DNA from: Desulfobaculum sp044987625
GTDB taxonomy: Bacteria; Desulfobacterota; Desulfovibrionia; Desulfovibrionales; Desulfovibrionaceae
NCBI RefSeq assembly: GCF_044987625.1
Contig: NZ_JBJDSB010000001.1
Span: 496,001 to 560,000, forward strand
Length of the DNA: 64,000 bases
Reading direction: 5' to 3'
The position numbers and the translations under genes were made by a program. Shown here piece by piece: positions 26,118 through 33,839 of the stretch. The notes beneath the pieces are model-generated. The model saw nothing but the letters and a program-made list of their open reading frames with translations. It ran no database searches and was not told where the DNA came from. Position 1 is the stretch's first letter. Every line of letters starts with the position of its first letter.

Positions 26118-27572
26118 ATGGCAAAAAGCAAACGGCAGAAGATGTACATCAGCGTCCTGCCCGGCGAACAGGTGGAAATGGCCATCACGGAAGACGGCAA
26201 GCTCGAAGAATACTACGTCGAGATGCTGCACCAGGCCAAGACCAAGGGAAACATTTACAAAGGCGTCATCAACAACATCGACCCCAGCCTGCAGGCCGCC
26301 TTCGTCAACTACGGGGCGGAGCGCAACGGCTTTCTGCAGGTGGATGAGGTCCATCCCGAATACTACCACTCCGATTTAAAGCCCCAGAAAGGGTTCAAGT
26401 ATCCCCCCCTGCAAAAGGTGCTGCGCTCCGGCGACGAAGTCCTTGTGCAGGTGGTCAAGGAACCCACCGGCAAAAAGGGTGCATTCGTCACCACCTTTCT
26501 GTCCCTGCCCGGACGCTACTTCGTGCTGACCATCGGCCGCGAGCAAATTGGCATCTCCCGCAAGATTGAGGACGAAAAAGAGCGCGCCATGCTGCGCAAG
26601 GTGGTTGAGGAGCTGAACCTCGGCCCCGGCATTGGCGTCATCGTCCGCACCGCCGCCGCCAGCGTGAGCAAAACGCGCCTGACCAAGGACCTGAAAATCC
26701 TCAAGCGCCTGTGGAAGGACCTGCGCGGCAAAGTCGCCACCCAGAAGACGCCCTCCCTCGTCTATCAGGAGATGGACCTCGCCTCTCGCGCGGTGCGCGA
26801 CTACCTCACCAGCGAAGTGGGCGAAATTTGGGTGGACCATGAGGAGACGTCCAAGACCGTGGCCGAAATGGCCGCCCTCGTCTTCCCGCGCCGGCCTAAT
26901 CTGGTGAAACTGCACACCGACCATGAACGCACCCTGTGGGAGCGCTTCAACATCGAAAAGCAGATTCAGTCGCTGTACGACCGCGAGGTGGTGCTCCCCT
27001 CCGGCGGCAGGCTGGTGTTTGATTCCACCGAGGCGCTCACCGCCGTGGACATCAACTCCGGCAAAATCGGCGGCAAAAAGAATTTCCGCGAGATGGCCCT
27101 CAAGACCAACCTTGAGGCTGCCGAAGAAATCGCCCACCAGTTGCGCCTACGCGACATCGGCGGACAGGTGGTGATTGACTTCATCGAAATGAAGGACAAA
27201 AACCACTGCCGCGATGTAGAAAAGACCATGCGCGCCGCCGTAAAGATGGACCGCGCACGCACCGATGTGGGCCGCCTGTCGCGCTTTGGCCTTATGGAAA
27301 TGGTGCGCCAGCGCCTTGGCTCCTCCGCGCTGTCCGTCAGCACGGAGCCATGCCCCTGCTGCGGCGGCACCGGCACGCGCCGCAATCTGGAGTGGCAGTC
27401 CCTGCAGGCCCTGAAGCATATCTTCCGCCTGCTGCGCAAAAACGGCACCACAGACAGCATTGAATACCCCTGCGACTGCGAACTGGCCTCCTACCTCTCC
27501 AACCACAAGCGTACCAAGCTGTGCGAACTGGAGAGCGAATTCGGCGTCAGCATCATCATCCAGCCGCAATAA
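26118..27572 (+). CDS. rng: Ribonuclease E/G
   Basis: Single-strand-specific endoribonuclease of 484 residues, the RNase G-like length without the long RNase E scaffold. An S1 domain lies at about 38-125 (GNIYKGVINNIDPSLQAAFVNYG). The catalytic DNase I-like part has TAVDINSG and VIDFIEM, whose acidic residues hold magnesium. The zinc-link motif is CPCCGGTG. The C-terminal KH-like part ends LESEFGVSIII. AGAGG before the ATG at 26118 fixes the start. It matures rRNA and starts mRNA decay. A terminator follows. Confidence 0.95.
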   Translation: MAKSKRQKMYISVLPGEQVEMAITEDGKLEEYYVEMLHQAKTKGNIYKGVINNIDPSLQAAFVNYGAERNGFLQVDEVHPEYYHSDLKPQKGFKYPPLQKVLRSGDEVLVQVVKEPTGKKGAFVTTFLSLPGRYFVLTIGREQIGISRKIEDEKERAMLRKVVEELNLGPGIGVIVRTAAASVSKTRLTKDLKILKRLWKDLRGKVATQKTPSLVYQEMDLASRAVRDYLTSEVGEIWVDHEETSKTVAEMAALVFPRRPNLVKLHTDHERTLWERFNIEKQIQSLYDREVVLPSGGRLVFDSTEALTAVDINSGKIGGKKNFREMALKTNLEAAEEIAHQLRLRDIGGQVVIDFIEMKDKNHCRDVEKTMRAAVKMDRARTDVGRLSRFGLMEMVRQRLGSSALSVSTEPCPCCGGTGTRRNLEWQSLQALKHIFRLLRKNGTTDSIEYPCDCELASYLSNHKRTKLCELESEFGVSIIIQPQ

Positions 27573-27586
27573 ATCCACAGACCACG

Positions 27587-27616
27587 GCGGGGCGTCCACA
27601 CGGGCGCCCCGCTTTT
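27587..27616 (+). terminator. Rho-independent terminator after the RNase E/G gene
   Basis: Stem GCGGGGCG/CGCCCCGC (27587-27594 and 27605-27612) with a 10-nt loop and a following TTTT. It separates the RNase gene from queH. Confidence 0.8.
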
Positions 27617-27638
27617 CCAACAGCCAAAAGGAACCACT

Positions 27639-28193
27639 ATGCCACGAATCCTCCTGCACATGTGCTGCGGCCCATGCGCCATTGCCCCTGTGCGCCGCCT
27701 TCAGGACGCGGGCTTTGAGGTGACGGGCTTTTTCTACAACCCGAATATCCACCCGCTCATGGAGTACAAGCGCCGCCGCGACGGCGCGCTGGAAGTGGCC
27801 GAACGCCTCGGCTTCAAGGTCATCGTCAAGGACGAGGAGTACGACACGCAAAAGTACTTCCGCGCCGTGAGCTTCCGCGAGCAGAACCGCTGTTTCCACT
27901 GCTACACCATGCGCCTTGAGCGCACGGCCCAAATCGCCGGACGTGGGCGCTTTGACGCGTTCTCCACCACACTGCTCTACAGCAAGTTCCAAAAGCACGA
28001 CGTCATCGCGCAGGTGGGCCGCGACATGCAGGCCGGATGCCCATCCGCCTTCCACTACCAGGACTTCCGCGAGGGCTGGAAGGAAGGCATCGACACGTCC
28101 AAGGAATGGGGCATCTACCGCCAGCAGTACTGCGGCTGCCTCTACAGTGAAAACGAGCGCTACAAGCACGAGATCAAACCCGAATCCCAATAG
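27639..28193 (+). CDS. queH: Epoxyqueuosine reductase QueH
   Basis: Iron-sulfur enzyme of 184 residues for the last step of queuosine synthesis in tRNA, replacing QueG in many anaerobes. It has the QueH (formerly DUF208) signatures: LLHMCCGPCA, the NPNIHPLMEYKRR stretch, RCFHCYTMRLE and YCGCLYS. The Cys pairs bind the 4Fe-4S cluster and adjacent iron. The length matches the family. It is followed after 3 bp by a small membrane-protein gene. Confidence 0.95.
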   Translation: MPRILLHMCCGPCAIAPVRRLQDAGFEVTGFFYNPNIHPLMEYKRRRDGALEVAERLGFKVIVKDEEYDTQKYFRAVSFREQNRCFHCYTMRLERTAQIAGRGRFDAFSTTLLYSKFQKHDVIAQVGRDMQAGCPSAFHYQDFREGWKEGIDTSKEWGIYRQQYCGCLYSENERYKHEIKPESQ

Positions 28194-28196
28194 CCC

Positions 28197-28643
28197 ATGC
28201 TGGAAGAGACTCTGTACCGTTCCACCCTGTTCCTCTCCCCCGTGGAGTGGCCCAAGTACGCGGCCATTATCGCGGCGGGGCTGCCCGGCCTTGTGCTGGG
28301 GGCGGCCTTTGCCAAACGGGGGATGGGGCTAGTCGCCGGCCTCCTGTGGGGCGTGGCCCACAGCGCGCTGTTCATCGGCCTGCTGAAGCTGACGTCCGGC
28401 AAGTACGCCTACAGCCTGTTCACATGGTGCAGTCCGCTGGCGGACCTTGGCCACACGGCCATCGTCAGCACCGCGCTGACCGACCGCCTGCTTACCTATG
28501 TGCTGCCCGCCGCCGTGCATGGCGTTGTGGCCGCCATTGTTGGACTTGTCGCATGGTCGGCCCTTGGGCCGCGCCGCCGTGCGCCGCGCCGCGCCCGGCG
28601 CACGGCACCTCCCCAGCGCCGCACCACAAAGCGGCGGTCCTAA
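28197..28643 (+). CDS. Small polytopic membrane protein of unknown function
   Basis: Protein of 148 residues with three or four hydrophobic segments (YAAIIAAGLPGLVLGAAF, GLVAGLLWGVAHSALFIGLL, AVHGVVAAIVGLVAWSAL) and a strongly basic C-terminal tail of about 25 residues (Arg/Lys/Pro). The tail is probably cytoplasmic and could touch RNA or lipid head groups. It begins 4 nt after the queH stop. I do not recognise a family. The coding signal is fair (frame-specific GC bias, adjacency), but translation is not proven. Confidence 0.65.
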   Translation: MLEETLYRSTLFLSPVEWPKYAAIIAAGLPGLVLGAAFAKRGMGLVAGLLWGVAHSALFIGLLKLTSGKYAYSLFTWCSPLADLGHTAIVSTALTDRLLTYVLPAAVHGVVAAIVGLVAWSALGPRRRAPRRARRTAPPQRRTTKRRS

Positions 28644-28733
28644 CCACTTCGCCGCTTGCCCGCTGGCCCCGACCAGCGTATATCATCCGCTGATTCACCG
28701 CCCACACCACCCACAACACGAGACTCGCGCCGC

Positions 28734-29903
28734 ATGCTCCTGTACGTCCACGTCCCTTTCTGCACCCGCAAATGCCGCTACTGCGCCTTTCATTCCGGCC
28801 CACCCGCCGATGGCGATATGCGCGGCTACGCCGCCTTTGTCAGCAAGGAAATCCGCTACTGGGGCAAACGCCTCGACCATCCGGAGCTGCGCACCATCTT
28901 TTTCGGCGGCGGCACCCCCAGCCTGCTCCCCCTGCCGCTCTTGACGAACATCGTCACCGCCATCCGCGACTCCTTCTCCTTCAAGACGAATCTCGAATTC
29001 ACCATGGAGGCCAACCCGGAATCCCTAACGGACTGGTCCTATCTGCACGGCATCCGCTCCCTTGGCGTCAACCGCCTGAGCATGGGCGTGCAGAGCACCG
29101 ACGACGACGCCCTGCGCCTGCTTGGCCGCCCGCACAGCGGCGCCGAGGCGCGCGCCGCCTTTGACACCGCGCGCATGGTGGGCTTTCAAAACATCAGCGT
29201 GGACCTTATCTGGGGCCTGCCCGGCCAGCGCCTGTCCGAATGGCTGGGCCAACTGCGCCGCGTGGTGAAGTGGAAGCCCGACCACCTGTCCTGCTACGGC
29301 CTGACCATCGAACCCGGCACTCCCCTCGCTGACAGTGACGAACGCGGAGAACTGGAATTCGCCGGAGACGAGGAATTGTCCAAGATGTTCATCTATGGCG
29401 CGGAATACCTCGAATCCATGGGCTACCTCCAGTACGAGATTTCCAACTTCGCCCGCATGGGGTTCACCAGCCGCCACAACCTTGGCTACTGGGAAGGCCG
29501 CGACTACCTCGGCGTTGGGCCGTCCGCCGTGTCCACCATCCGTGGGCGCCGCTGGCAGGTGCCCTGCGCCCCGCGCGACTACGCCACCGCCCTGCGCTCC
29601 GAAACCCTCGATGCAAACGCCGAGGAACTGGATTTCGTCACCCGCCTTAAGGAAATGATCATGCTGCGCCTGCGCACCTCGCGCGGGCTGCGCCTTGGCG
29701 CGTACAAGGCCATGACGGGCCGCAGCTTTACCGAGGACTTCGCGCCCATGGTGCAGGCCCTGCGGCAAAACGGCCTCATCCGCATGAGCGGCGGCTACCT
29801 GCGCCTGTCCAAGACGGGCATGGTCGTCTCGGACACCATCCTTGCCAACCTTTTCGACAGCCCGGTGTGGGATACCGTGCAAAAGCCGGAGTCCGCCGAG
29901 TAA
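28734..29903 (+). CDS. hemW: Radical SAM haem chaperone HemW-like
   Basis: Radical SAM protein of 389 residues. It starts LLYVHVPFCTRKCRYCAFHS with the CX3CX2C cluster motif, followed by IFFGGGTPSLL, FTMEANPESLT, GVNRLSMGVQS and LIWGLPGQ, all in HemW/HemN-type order. The C-terminal HemN domain contains EMIMLRLRTSRGL. The family was long annotated as coproporphyrinogen oxidase, but HemW delivers haem. The ATG at 28734 begins the conserved sequence directly; 26 further upstream codons look noncoding. Confidence 0.93.
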   Translation: MLLYVHVPFCTRKCRYCAFHSGPPADGDMRGYAAFVSKEIRYWGKRLDHPELRTIFFGGGTPSLLPLPLLTNIVTAIRDSFSFKTNLEFTMEANPESLTDWSYLHGIRSLGVNRLSMGVQSTDDDALRLLGRPHSGAEARAAFDTARMVGFQNISVDLIWGLPGQRLSEWLGQLRRVVKWKPDHLSCYGLTIEPGTPLADSDERGELEFAGDEELSKMFIYGAEYLESMGYLQYEISNFARMGFTSRHNLGYWEGRDYLGVGPSAVSTIRGRRWQVPCAPRDYATALRSETLDANAEELDFVTRLKEMIMLRLRTSRGLRLGAYKAMTGRSFTEDFAPMVQALRQNGLIRMSGGYLRLSKTGMVVSDTILANLFDSPVWDTVQKPESAE

Positions 29904-30376
29904 TCCACCCTTTTGGCCCGTGATGCGGCAGAGTCCGCCGCCAATTCCGCCCTTATAATGAGAATGGACCATGTGCTGCGTCCGGCAGCATGGCGCAGCG
30001 CGCAGGTCCCGTCCTTAGCGTCTTTCCCAATCAGCTTTCCTCTCGCCCTCTGTTCCAACCCCTTTTTCTTGCAGACCTTCACCCCGGCCGGGGAGCTTCA
30101 ATCCTTCTTTTGATAATGTCTCAACATGCCTTTATGGGATGTTTTGGGCCAATTTGCCGCTTTTTAACGACAATTGCGCATGCAAAACATCGCCATTCGC
30201 AAAACTTTCGTTATCCTCGGAACATAGAGCTGGCGCGGGTTTTCTAGACTTTCATGAAAAAAAGACATTTTTTCCCTAAACACTTTCGCCTTAGCCGCCG
30301 AAATACTTAGCAAGTGATTACGGGCACGGGCCCAACTCAGCAAGGACGCTGAAATTACATCTATGGAGGGAATACT
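29904..30376 (+). promoter_or_regulatory. 473-bp noncoding leader upstream of flagellin
   Basis: AT-richer than its surroundings and without a credible gene. It contains an isolated TATAAT at 29954-29959 with no good -35, a GC hairpin (CCCCGGCCGGGG at 30082-30093), T-rich tracts, and the sigma-28-like promoter at 30277-30304. GGAGGG (30365-30370) is the flagellin ribosome binding site. The leader from the sigma-28 site would be about 60 nt. Confidence 0.5.
30277..30304 (+). promoter_or_regulatory. Candidate sigma-28 (FliA) promoter for flagellin
   Basis: TAAA (30277-30280) and GCCGAAAT (30297-30304) lie 16 nt apart. This is close to the FliA consensus TAAA-N15-GCCGATAA, with one extra spacer base and two changes in the -10. 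Confidence 0.6.
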
Positions 30377-31255
30377 ATGTCTCTGGTAATCAACCACAAC
30401 ATGATGGCCGCCAATGCCGCTCGCAACCTGAGTGAATCCTACGGTGCTCTGGGCACTTCCACCCGTCGTCTGTCCTCCGGCCTCCGTGTCGGCACCGCGG
30501 CTGACGACGCAGCCGGTCTGGCTGTCCGTGAAATGATGCGCTCCGACGTTGCCGCCCTGCACCAGGGTGCACGTAACGCCAACGACGCCATCTCCATGGT
30601 GCAGACCGCTGACGGCGCCCTCGGCGTCATCGACGAAAAGCTCATCCGTATGAAGGAACTCGCCGAGCAGGCCGCTACGGGTACCTACAACGCCGACCAG
30701 CGCGCGATCATCAACTCCGAGTACCAGTCCATGGCATCTGAGATCACCCGTATCGCCAACGCCACGGACTTCAACGGTATTCACCTGCTCAACGGCAACC
30801 TCTCCGCCGACCACGACGACTCCGACGGTTCCGGCGCCATGCGCGTCCACTTCGGTACCAAGAACGACGAGAAGGAGGACTGGTACGACATCAAGATCGG
30901 CACCACCACCGCCAGCGCTCTTGGCCTTGGCGACCAGGCTGCCGACGGTGCAGGCAAGACCATTGACACCCAGTCCAACGCACAGGCTGCCTTGGAAGCC
31001 ATCGACACCGCCATCGAGTCCAAGGACAAGATCCGCGCTGACCTTGGTGCCATGCAGAACCGCCTGAGCGCCACCATCTCCAACGTGACCATCCAGGCCG
31101 AGAACCTGCAGGCCGCTGAATCCCGCATCTCCGACGTGGACGTTGCCACCGAGATGACCGAGTTCACGCGCCAGCAGATCAAGGCGCAGGCCGGCGTTGC
31201 CATGCTTTCCCAGGCCAACTCGCTCCCGCGTATGGCCATGCAGCTCTTGGGCTAG
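30377..31255 (+). CDS. fliC: Flagellin
   Basis: Flagellar filament subunit of 292 residues. The conserved N-terminal D0/D1 (MSLVINHNMMAANAARNL, RRLSSGLRVGTAADDAAGLAV) and C-terminal D1/D0 (AESRISDVDVATEMTEFTRQ, AGVAMLSQANSLPRMAMQLLG) flank a short variable centre (about 140-205) with an Asp-rich stretch. Size is typical for Desulfovibrio-type flagellins. Codon use is more selective than in neighbours, as in highly expressed genes. It has a strong ribosome binding site, a sigma-28-like promoter and its own terminator, so it is transcribed alone; no flagellar assembly genes are adjacent. Confidence 0.97.
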   Translation: MSLVINHNMMAANAARNLSESYGALGTSTRRLSSGLRVGTAADDAAGLAVREMMRSDVAALHQGARNANDAISMVQTADGALGVIDEKLIRMKELAEQAATGTYNADQRAIINSEYQSMASEITRIANATDFNGIHLLNGNLSADHDDSDGSGAMRVHFGTKNDEKEDWYDIKIGTTTASALGLGDQAADGAGKTIDTQSNAQAALEAIDTAIESKDKIRADLGAMQNRLSATISNVTIQAENLQAAESRISDVDVATEMTEFTRQQIKAQAGVAMLSQANSLPRMAMQLLG

Positions 31256-31292
31256 CACACGCGCTGACCACTCTGCCCACACCGGCAGTTCC

Positions 31293-31321
31293 AAGGCCCC
31301 CTCTTCGGAGGGGGCCTTTTT
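31293..31321 (+). terminator. Flagellin terminator
   Basis: An 11-bp GC-rich stem (31293-31303 with 31308-31318) closed by a stable TTCG tetraloop and followed by T residues, 37 bp after the flagellin stop. Confidence 0.93.
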
Positions 31322-31557
31322 ATGTGCGGCGCGCGGCGTCTTCGTCCGTGCGGGACGCCGCCCAGTGCGCCCGAAGGCATCAATGCATCAGCAAGGCCCA
31401 CGCCCTCGGGAATACTTCTTTGCCTTTCACGGCGACCGCATTCCCCCACGCAGGCCCCAGACAAGCCCCCAGTCCCCCAAAAAACAAGCACGGCCCCAGC
31501 CACCGCGCCGAACACAGCAAGCGACACGTCCACAAGCACAGCCCCCAGACGCAGGAC
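31322..31557 (+). other. Noncoding stretch between converging terminators
   Basis: About 235 bp between the flagellin terminator and the aspA-side terminator. The plus strand is rich in C and A (CCCCAGACAAGCCCCCAG-type runs) and has no gene I can support. A minus-strand open frame here reads through both terminator structures and is rejected. Confidence 0.4.
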
Positions 31558-31560
31558 GAA

Positions 31561-31592
31561 CAAAAGCGCCGCACCGTAAACGGTGCGGCGCT
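31561..31592 (-). terminator. Minus-strand terminator downstream of aspA
   Basis: A perfect 12-bp stem (31565-31576 with 31581-31592) with a 4-nt loop. On the minus strand it is followed by TTTTGTT. It lies about 217 bp beyond the aspA stop, so aspA transcripts would carry a long 3' region. Confidence 0.85.
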
Positions 31593-31808
31593 CGGAATGT
31601 CGTCGCTCTCGCCCTTTGTGGCAAAGGCTCTTCATTGGGTGGCGCCTTTTCTGGCGCACGGGGCGCTCGGGGTCACGTCCTCCAGCGGCGTGCTTTTCCT
31701 CCTTCGGCGCTCAGGGTCACGTCCCTCAGCGGCGTGTGTTCCTTCTCCGCCGATGCGGGGCACCTTTCCCGCCCAAGCGCGGCGCCCTCTCACCTTCGGG
31801 AGGTGCGG
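31593..31808 (-). other. Structured 3' region of aspA
   Basis: 216 bp between the aspA stop and its terminator with no gene. It holds several small hairpins (CACC TTCGGGA GGTG at 31791-31805, CTTTGTGGCAAAG near 31614, GGCGCC/GGCGC near 31641-31657) and a near-perfect 31-bp direct repeat. It may be a long 3' UTR or a separate small RNA. Confidence 0.35.
31662..31736. repeat. Two-copy direct repeat, 31-bp units, 44-bp period
   Basis: Units at 31662-31692 and 31706-31736 match at 28 of 31 positions by eye (GGCGCTC, then G or A, then GGGTCACGTCC, then a 3-base variable part, then AGCGGCGTG). It lies in the noncoding region 3' of aspA. Confidence 0.75.
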
Positions 31809-33224
31809 CTACTCGCCACCCTTTTTGGCGCTGGGCTTCGGGCGGGTCATGGAGAGGGGGTCGAGGACGTGCTCGGCGTCCTCGCGGCTCATGTGGCCAT
31901 GCTCAACCACCAAATCAATCAGCGGGCGCTGATTGCAGGCGGATTCCTTGGCAAGGGCCGCGGCGGCCTCGTACCCGATATATGGCGCAAGGGCCGTCAC
32001 CGCGCCAACGGAGCGGTGGACCATCTCCTCGCAGCGCTCCTTGTTGGCCGTGATGCCGTCAATGCACCGCTTGCGCAGCATAAAGCACGCGCGGGCCAGC
32101 ATATCCACGGACTGGAATAGGTTGAAGGCGATGATGGGTTCAAAAACATTCAGTTCCAGCTGTCCGGCTTCCGCGGCAAGGGTCACGGTCACGTCGTTGC
32201 CGATGACCTGATAGCACACCTGATTCACAGCCTCGGGGATGACCGGATTCACCTTGCCAGGCATGATGCTGGAGCCGGGCTGCATGGGCGGCAGGTTGAT
32301 TTCATTAAAGCCGGTGTATGGCCCGGAGGACAGCAGGCGCAGGTCGTTACAGACCTTGGACAGCTTGACGGAAATACGCTTGAGGATGCCGGACACCAGC
32401 ACAAACACGCCCGTGTCGCTGGTGGCCTCGATAAGATTGGCCGCAGGCACGATGTCCAGCCCGGTGATGTCCGCCAGCTTGCCGCACACAGCGGCGGCGT
32501 AGCCTTCGACGGTGTTGATGCCCGTGCCGATGGCCGTTGCGCCCATGTTGGACTCGCGCAGATGCTCCACGGCCTCTTCAAGGCGGACGGCATCTTCGCC
32601 GATGGTCACGCCGTAGGCCGCAAACTCCTGCCCAAGGGTCATGGGCACGGCGTCCTGCAGCTGGGTCCGCCCCATCTTGATGATGTCCGCGAACTCGTCG
32701 CCCTTGGCCTGAAACGCGGCCACAAGGGCGTCCATTTCCTTGAGCAGGTCATGGCAGTACCACGTCAGCGCAATTTTCAGGCTGGTGGGGTACACGTCGT
32801 TGGTGGACTGGGACAGGTTGACGTGGTTGTTGGGGTGGATGTGCTGGTACTCGCCCCGCTCATGTCCCATAATTTCCAGCGCGCGGTTGCAGATGACCTC
32901 GTTGGCGTTCATGTTCACCGAGGTTCCAGCGCCGCCCTGAATAACGTCCACGGGAAAATGCTCGTCAAAGTGGCCTTCGCGCACCTCGCGCGCGGCTTGG
33001 ACGATGGCGTCGCAGATGGCGTCGTCCAGCAGGCCAAGGTCGCGGTTGGCCATGGCGGCGGCCTTTTTGACGCAGGCCACGGCCTGCACCAGCCGGGTAA
33101 AATGCGAAAACGGAATGCCCGTTATCTGAAAATTTTCCAGCGCGCGCACGGTCTGCACGCCGTAGTAGGCGTCCTGCGGCACTTTGCGCGGGCCAAGGCT
33201 GTCCTTTTCGGTGCGAAACTGCAT
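31809..33224 (-). CDS. aspA: Aspartate ammonia-lyase (aspartase)
   Basis: Reversible deamination of L-aspartate to fumarate and ammonia. It has 471 residues and the fumarase/aspartase signature GSSIMPGKVNP followed by VIPEAVNQVCYQVIGND. Other matches include GGAGTSVNMNANEVICNRALE, HIHPNNHVNLSQSTNDVYPTS and INTVEGYAAAVCGKLADITG. The residues after the signature (AAEAGQLELNVFEPIIAFNLF) are closer to aspartase than to fumarase C. AGGAAAG precedes the ATG. In a sulfate reducer it would feed aspartate or fumarate into central metabolism. It is followed by a long structured 3' region. Confidence 0.93.
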   Translation of the reverse strand: MQFRTEKDSLGPRKVPQDAYYGVQTVRALENFQITGIPFSHFTRLVQAVACVKKAAAMANRDLGLLDDAICDAIVQAAREVREGHFDEHFPVDVIQGGAGTSVNMNANEVICNRALEIMGHERGEYQHIHPNNHVNLSQSTNDVYPTSLKIALTWYCHDLLKEMDALVAAFQAKGDEFADIIKMGRTQLQDAVPMTLGQEFAAYGVTIGEDAVRLEEAVEHLRESNMGATAIGTGINTVEGYAAAVCGKLADITGLDIVPAANLIEATSDTGVFVLVSGILKRISVKLSKVCNDLRLLSSGPYTGFNEINLPPMQPGSSIMPGKVNPVIPEAVNQVCYQVIGNDVTVTLAAEAGQLELNVFEPIIAFNLFQSVDMLARACFMLRKRCIDGITANKERCEEMVHRSVGAVTALAPYIGYEAAAALAKESACNQRPLIDLVVEHGHMSREDAEHVLDPLSMTRPKPSAKKGGE

Positions 33225-33313
33225 ATCTTTCCTCGCGGCGTCCTTGCCGGACGCCAGACCCGCCGCATGGCGGGGCCAGATTCACGTTTGCGCCGCCACA
33301 GCGCGCCAGGGCG

Positions 33314-33838
33314 CTATGCGCCGCCGCGCCGCACGGCCTCTACCGTGCCCGGAACGGACACGGATTCATGCGTCAGGTCACCATCCGGACCAATAGTCAC
33401 ATAGGCCAACGTCGGGTCCGCCCCGCCCTCGCGCAGGCTGCCGGGGTTCACCACGCGCATGGCGCCATAGCGCGCCCATTCCGGCTGGTGGGTATGCCCA
33501 AAGCACACAAGGTCCGCCTGCCCGTCAAAGGCCCGTGCAAGCGAGGCGGAAAGCCCCACACGCGGGCCGTAGCCAAAGCCGTGGACCATGGTGATCTCCA
33601 CGCCGGTCAGCCGCAGAGAGCGGCGCACGTCCAACTCCTGCGACAGGCTGTAGTCGTCCATATTGCCCGCCACGGCGTGGAACGCGGGATGCTGGGCCAG
33701 CCACGCCCACACGGACATGCTGGCAAAATCGCCGCAGTGGAGCAGTACATCCGCCGGGGCGAGGTACCGCTCGTACACGGCCTCCATCCACGGCGTCACG
33801 TCGTAGGCGTGGGTATCGGAAATGATGGCGAGCTTCAT
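33314..33838 (-). CDS. Metallophosphoesterase of the YfcE/MJ0936 family
   Basis: Calcineurin-like phosphoesterase of 174 residues with the metal-binding series SDTH (8-11), LLHCGD, GNMDDYS in place of the usual GNCD, MVHGFGYG in place of GH, and FGHTHQPEW. It is the size of YfcE-like phosphodiesterases that act on small model substrates. It starts 1 nt after the stop of the MCE-domain gene, so it belongs to the Mla-type operon; the physiological substrate is not known. Confidence 0.9.
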   Translation of the reverse strand: MKLAIISDTHAYDVTPWMEAVYERYLAPADVLLHCGDFASMSVWAWLAQHPAFHAVAGNMDDYSLSQELDVRRSLRLTGVEITMVHGFGYGPRVGLSASLARAFDGQADLVCFGHTHQPEWARYGAMRVVNPGSLREGGADPTLAYVTIGPDGDLTHESVSVPGTVEAVRRGGA

Positions 33839-33839
33839 G

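Noticed and set aside
30130..30180. Possible sigma-54 promoter (TTGGGCCAATTTGCC) upstream of flagellin
   Set aside because: The GG and GC elements are about 10 bp apart, not the 12 needed; the sigma-28-like site fits better.
30164..31294. 376-residue minus-strand open frame opposite flagellin
   Set aside because: Gly/Val/His-rich antisense reading of fliC that also covers its promoter and leader.
31252..31659. 135-residue minus-strand open frame with a hydrophobic stretch
   Set aside because: It reads through both the aspA-side terminator and the flagellin terminator and has no ribosome binding site; treated as noncoding.
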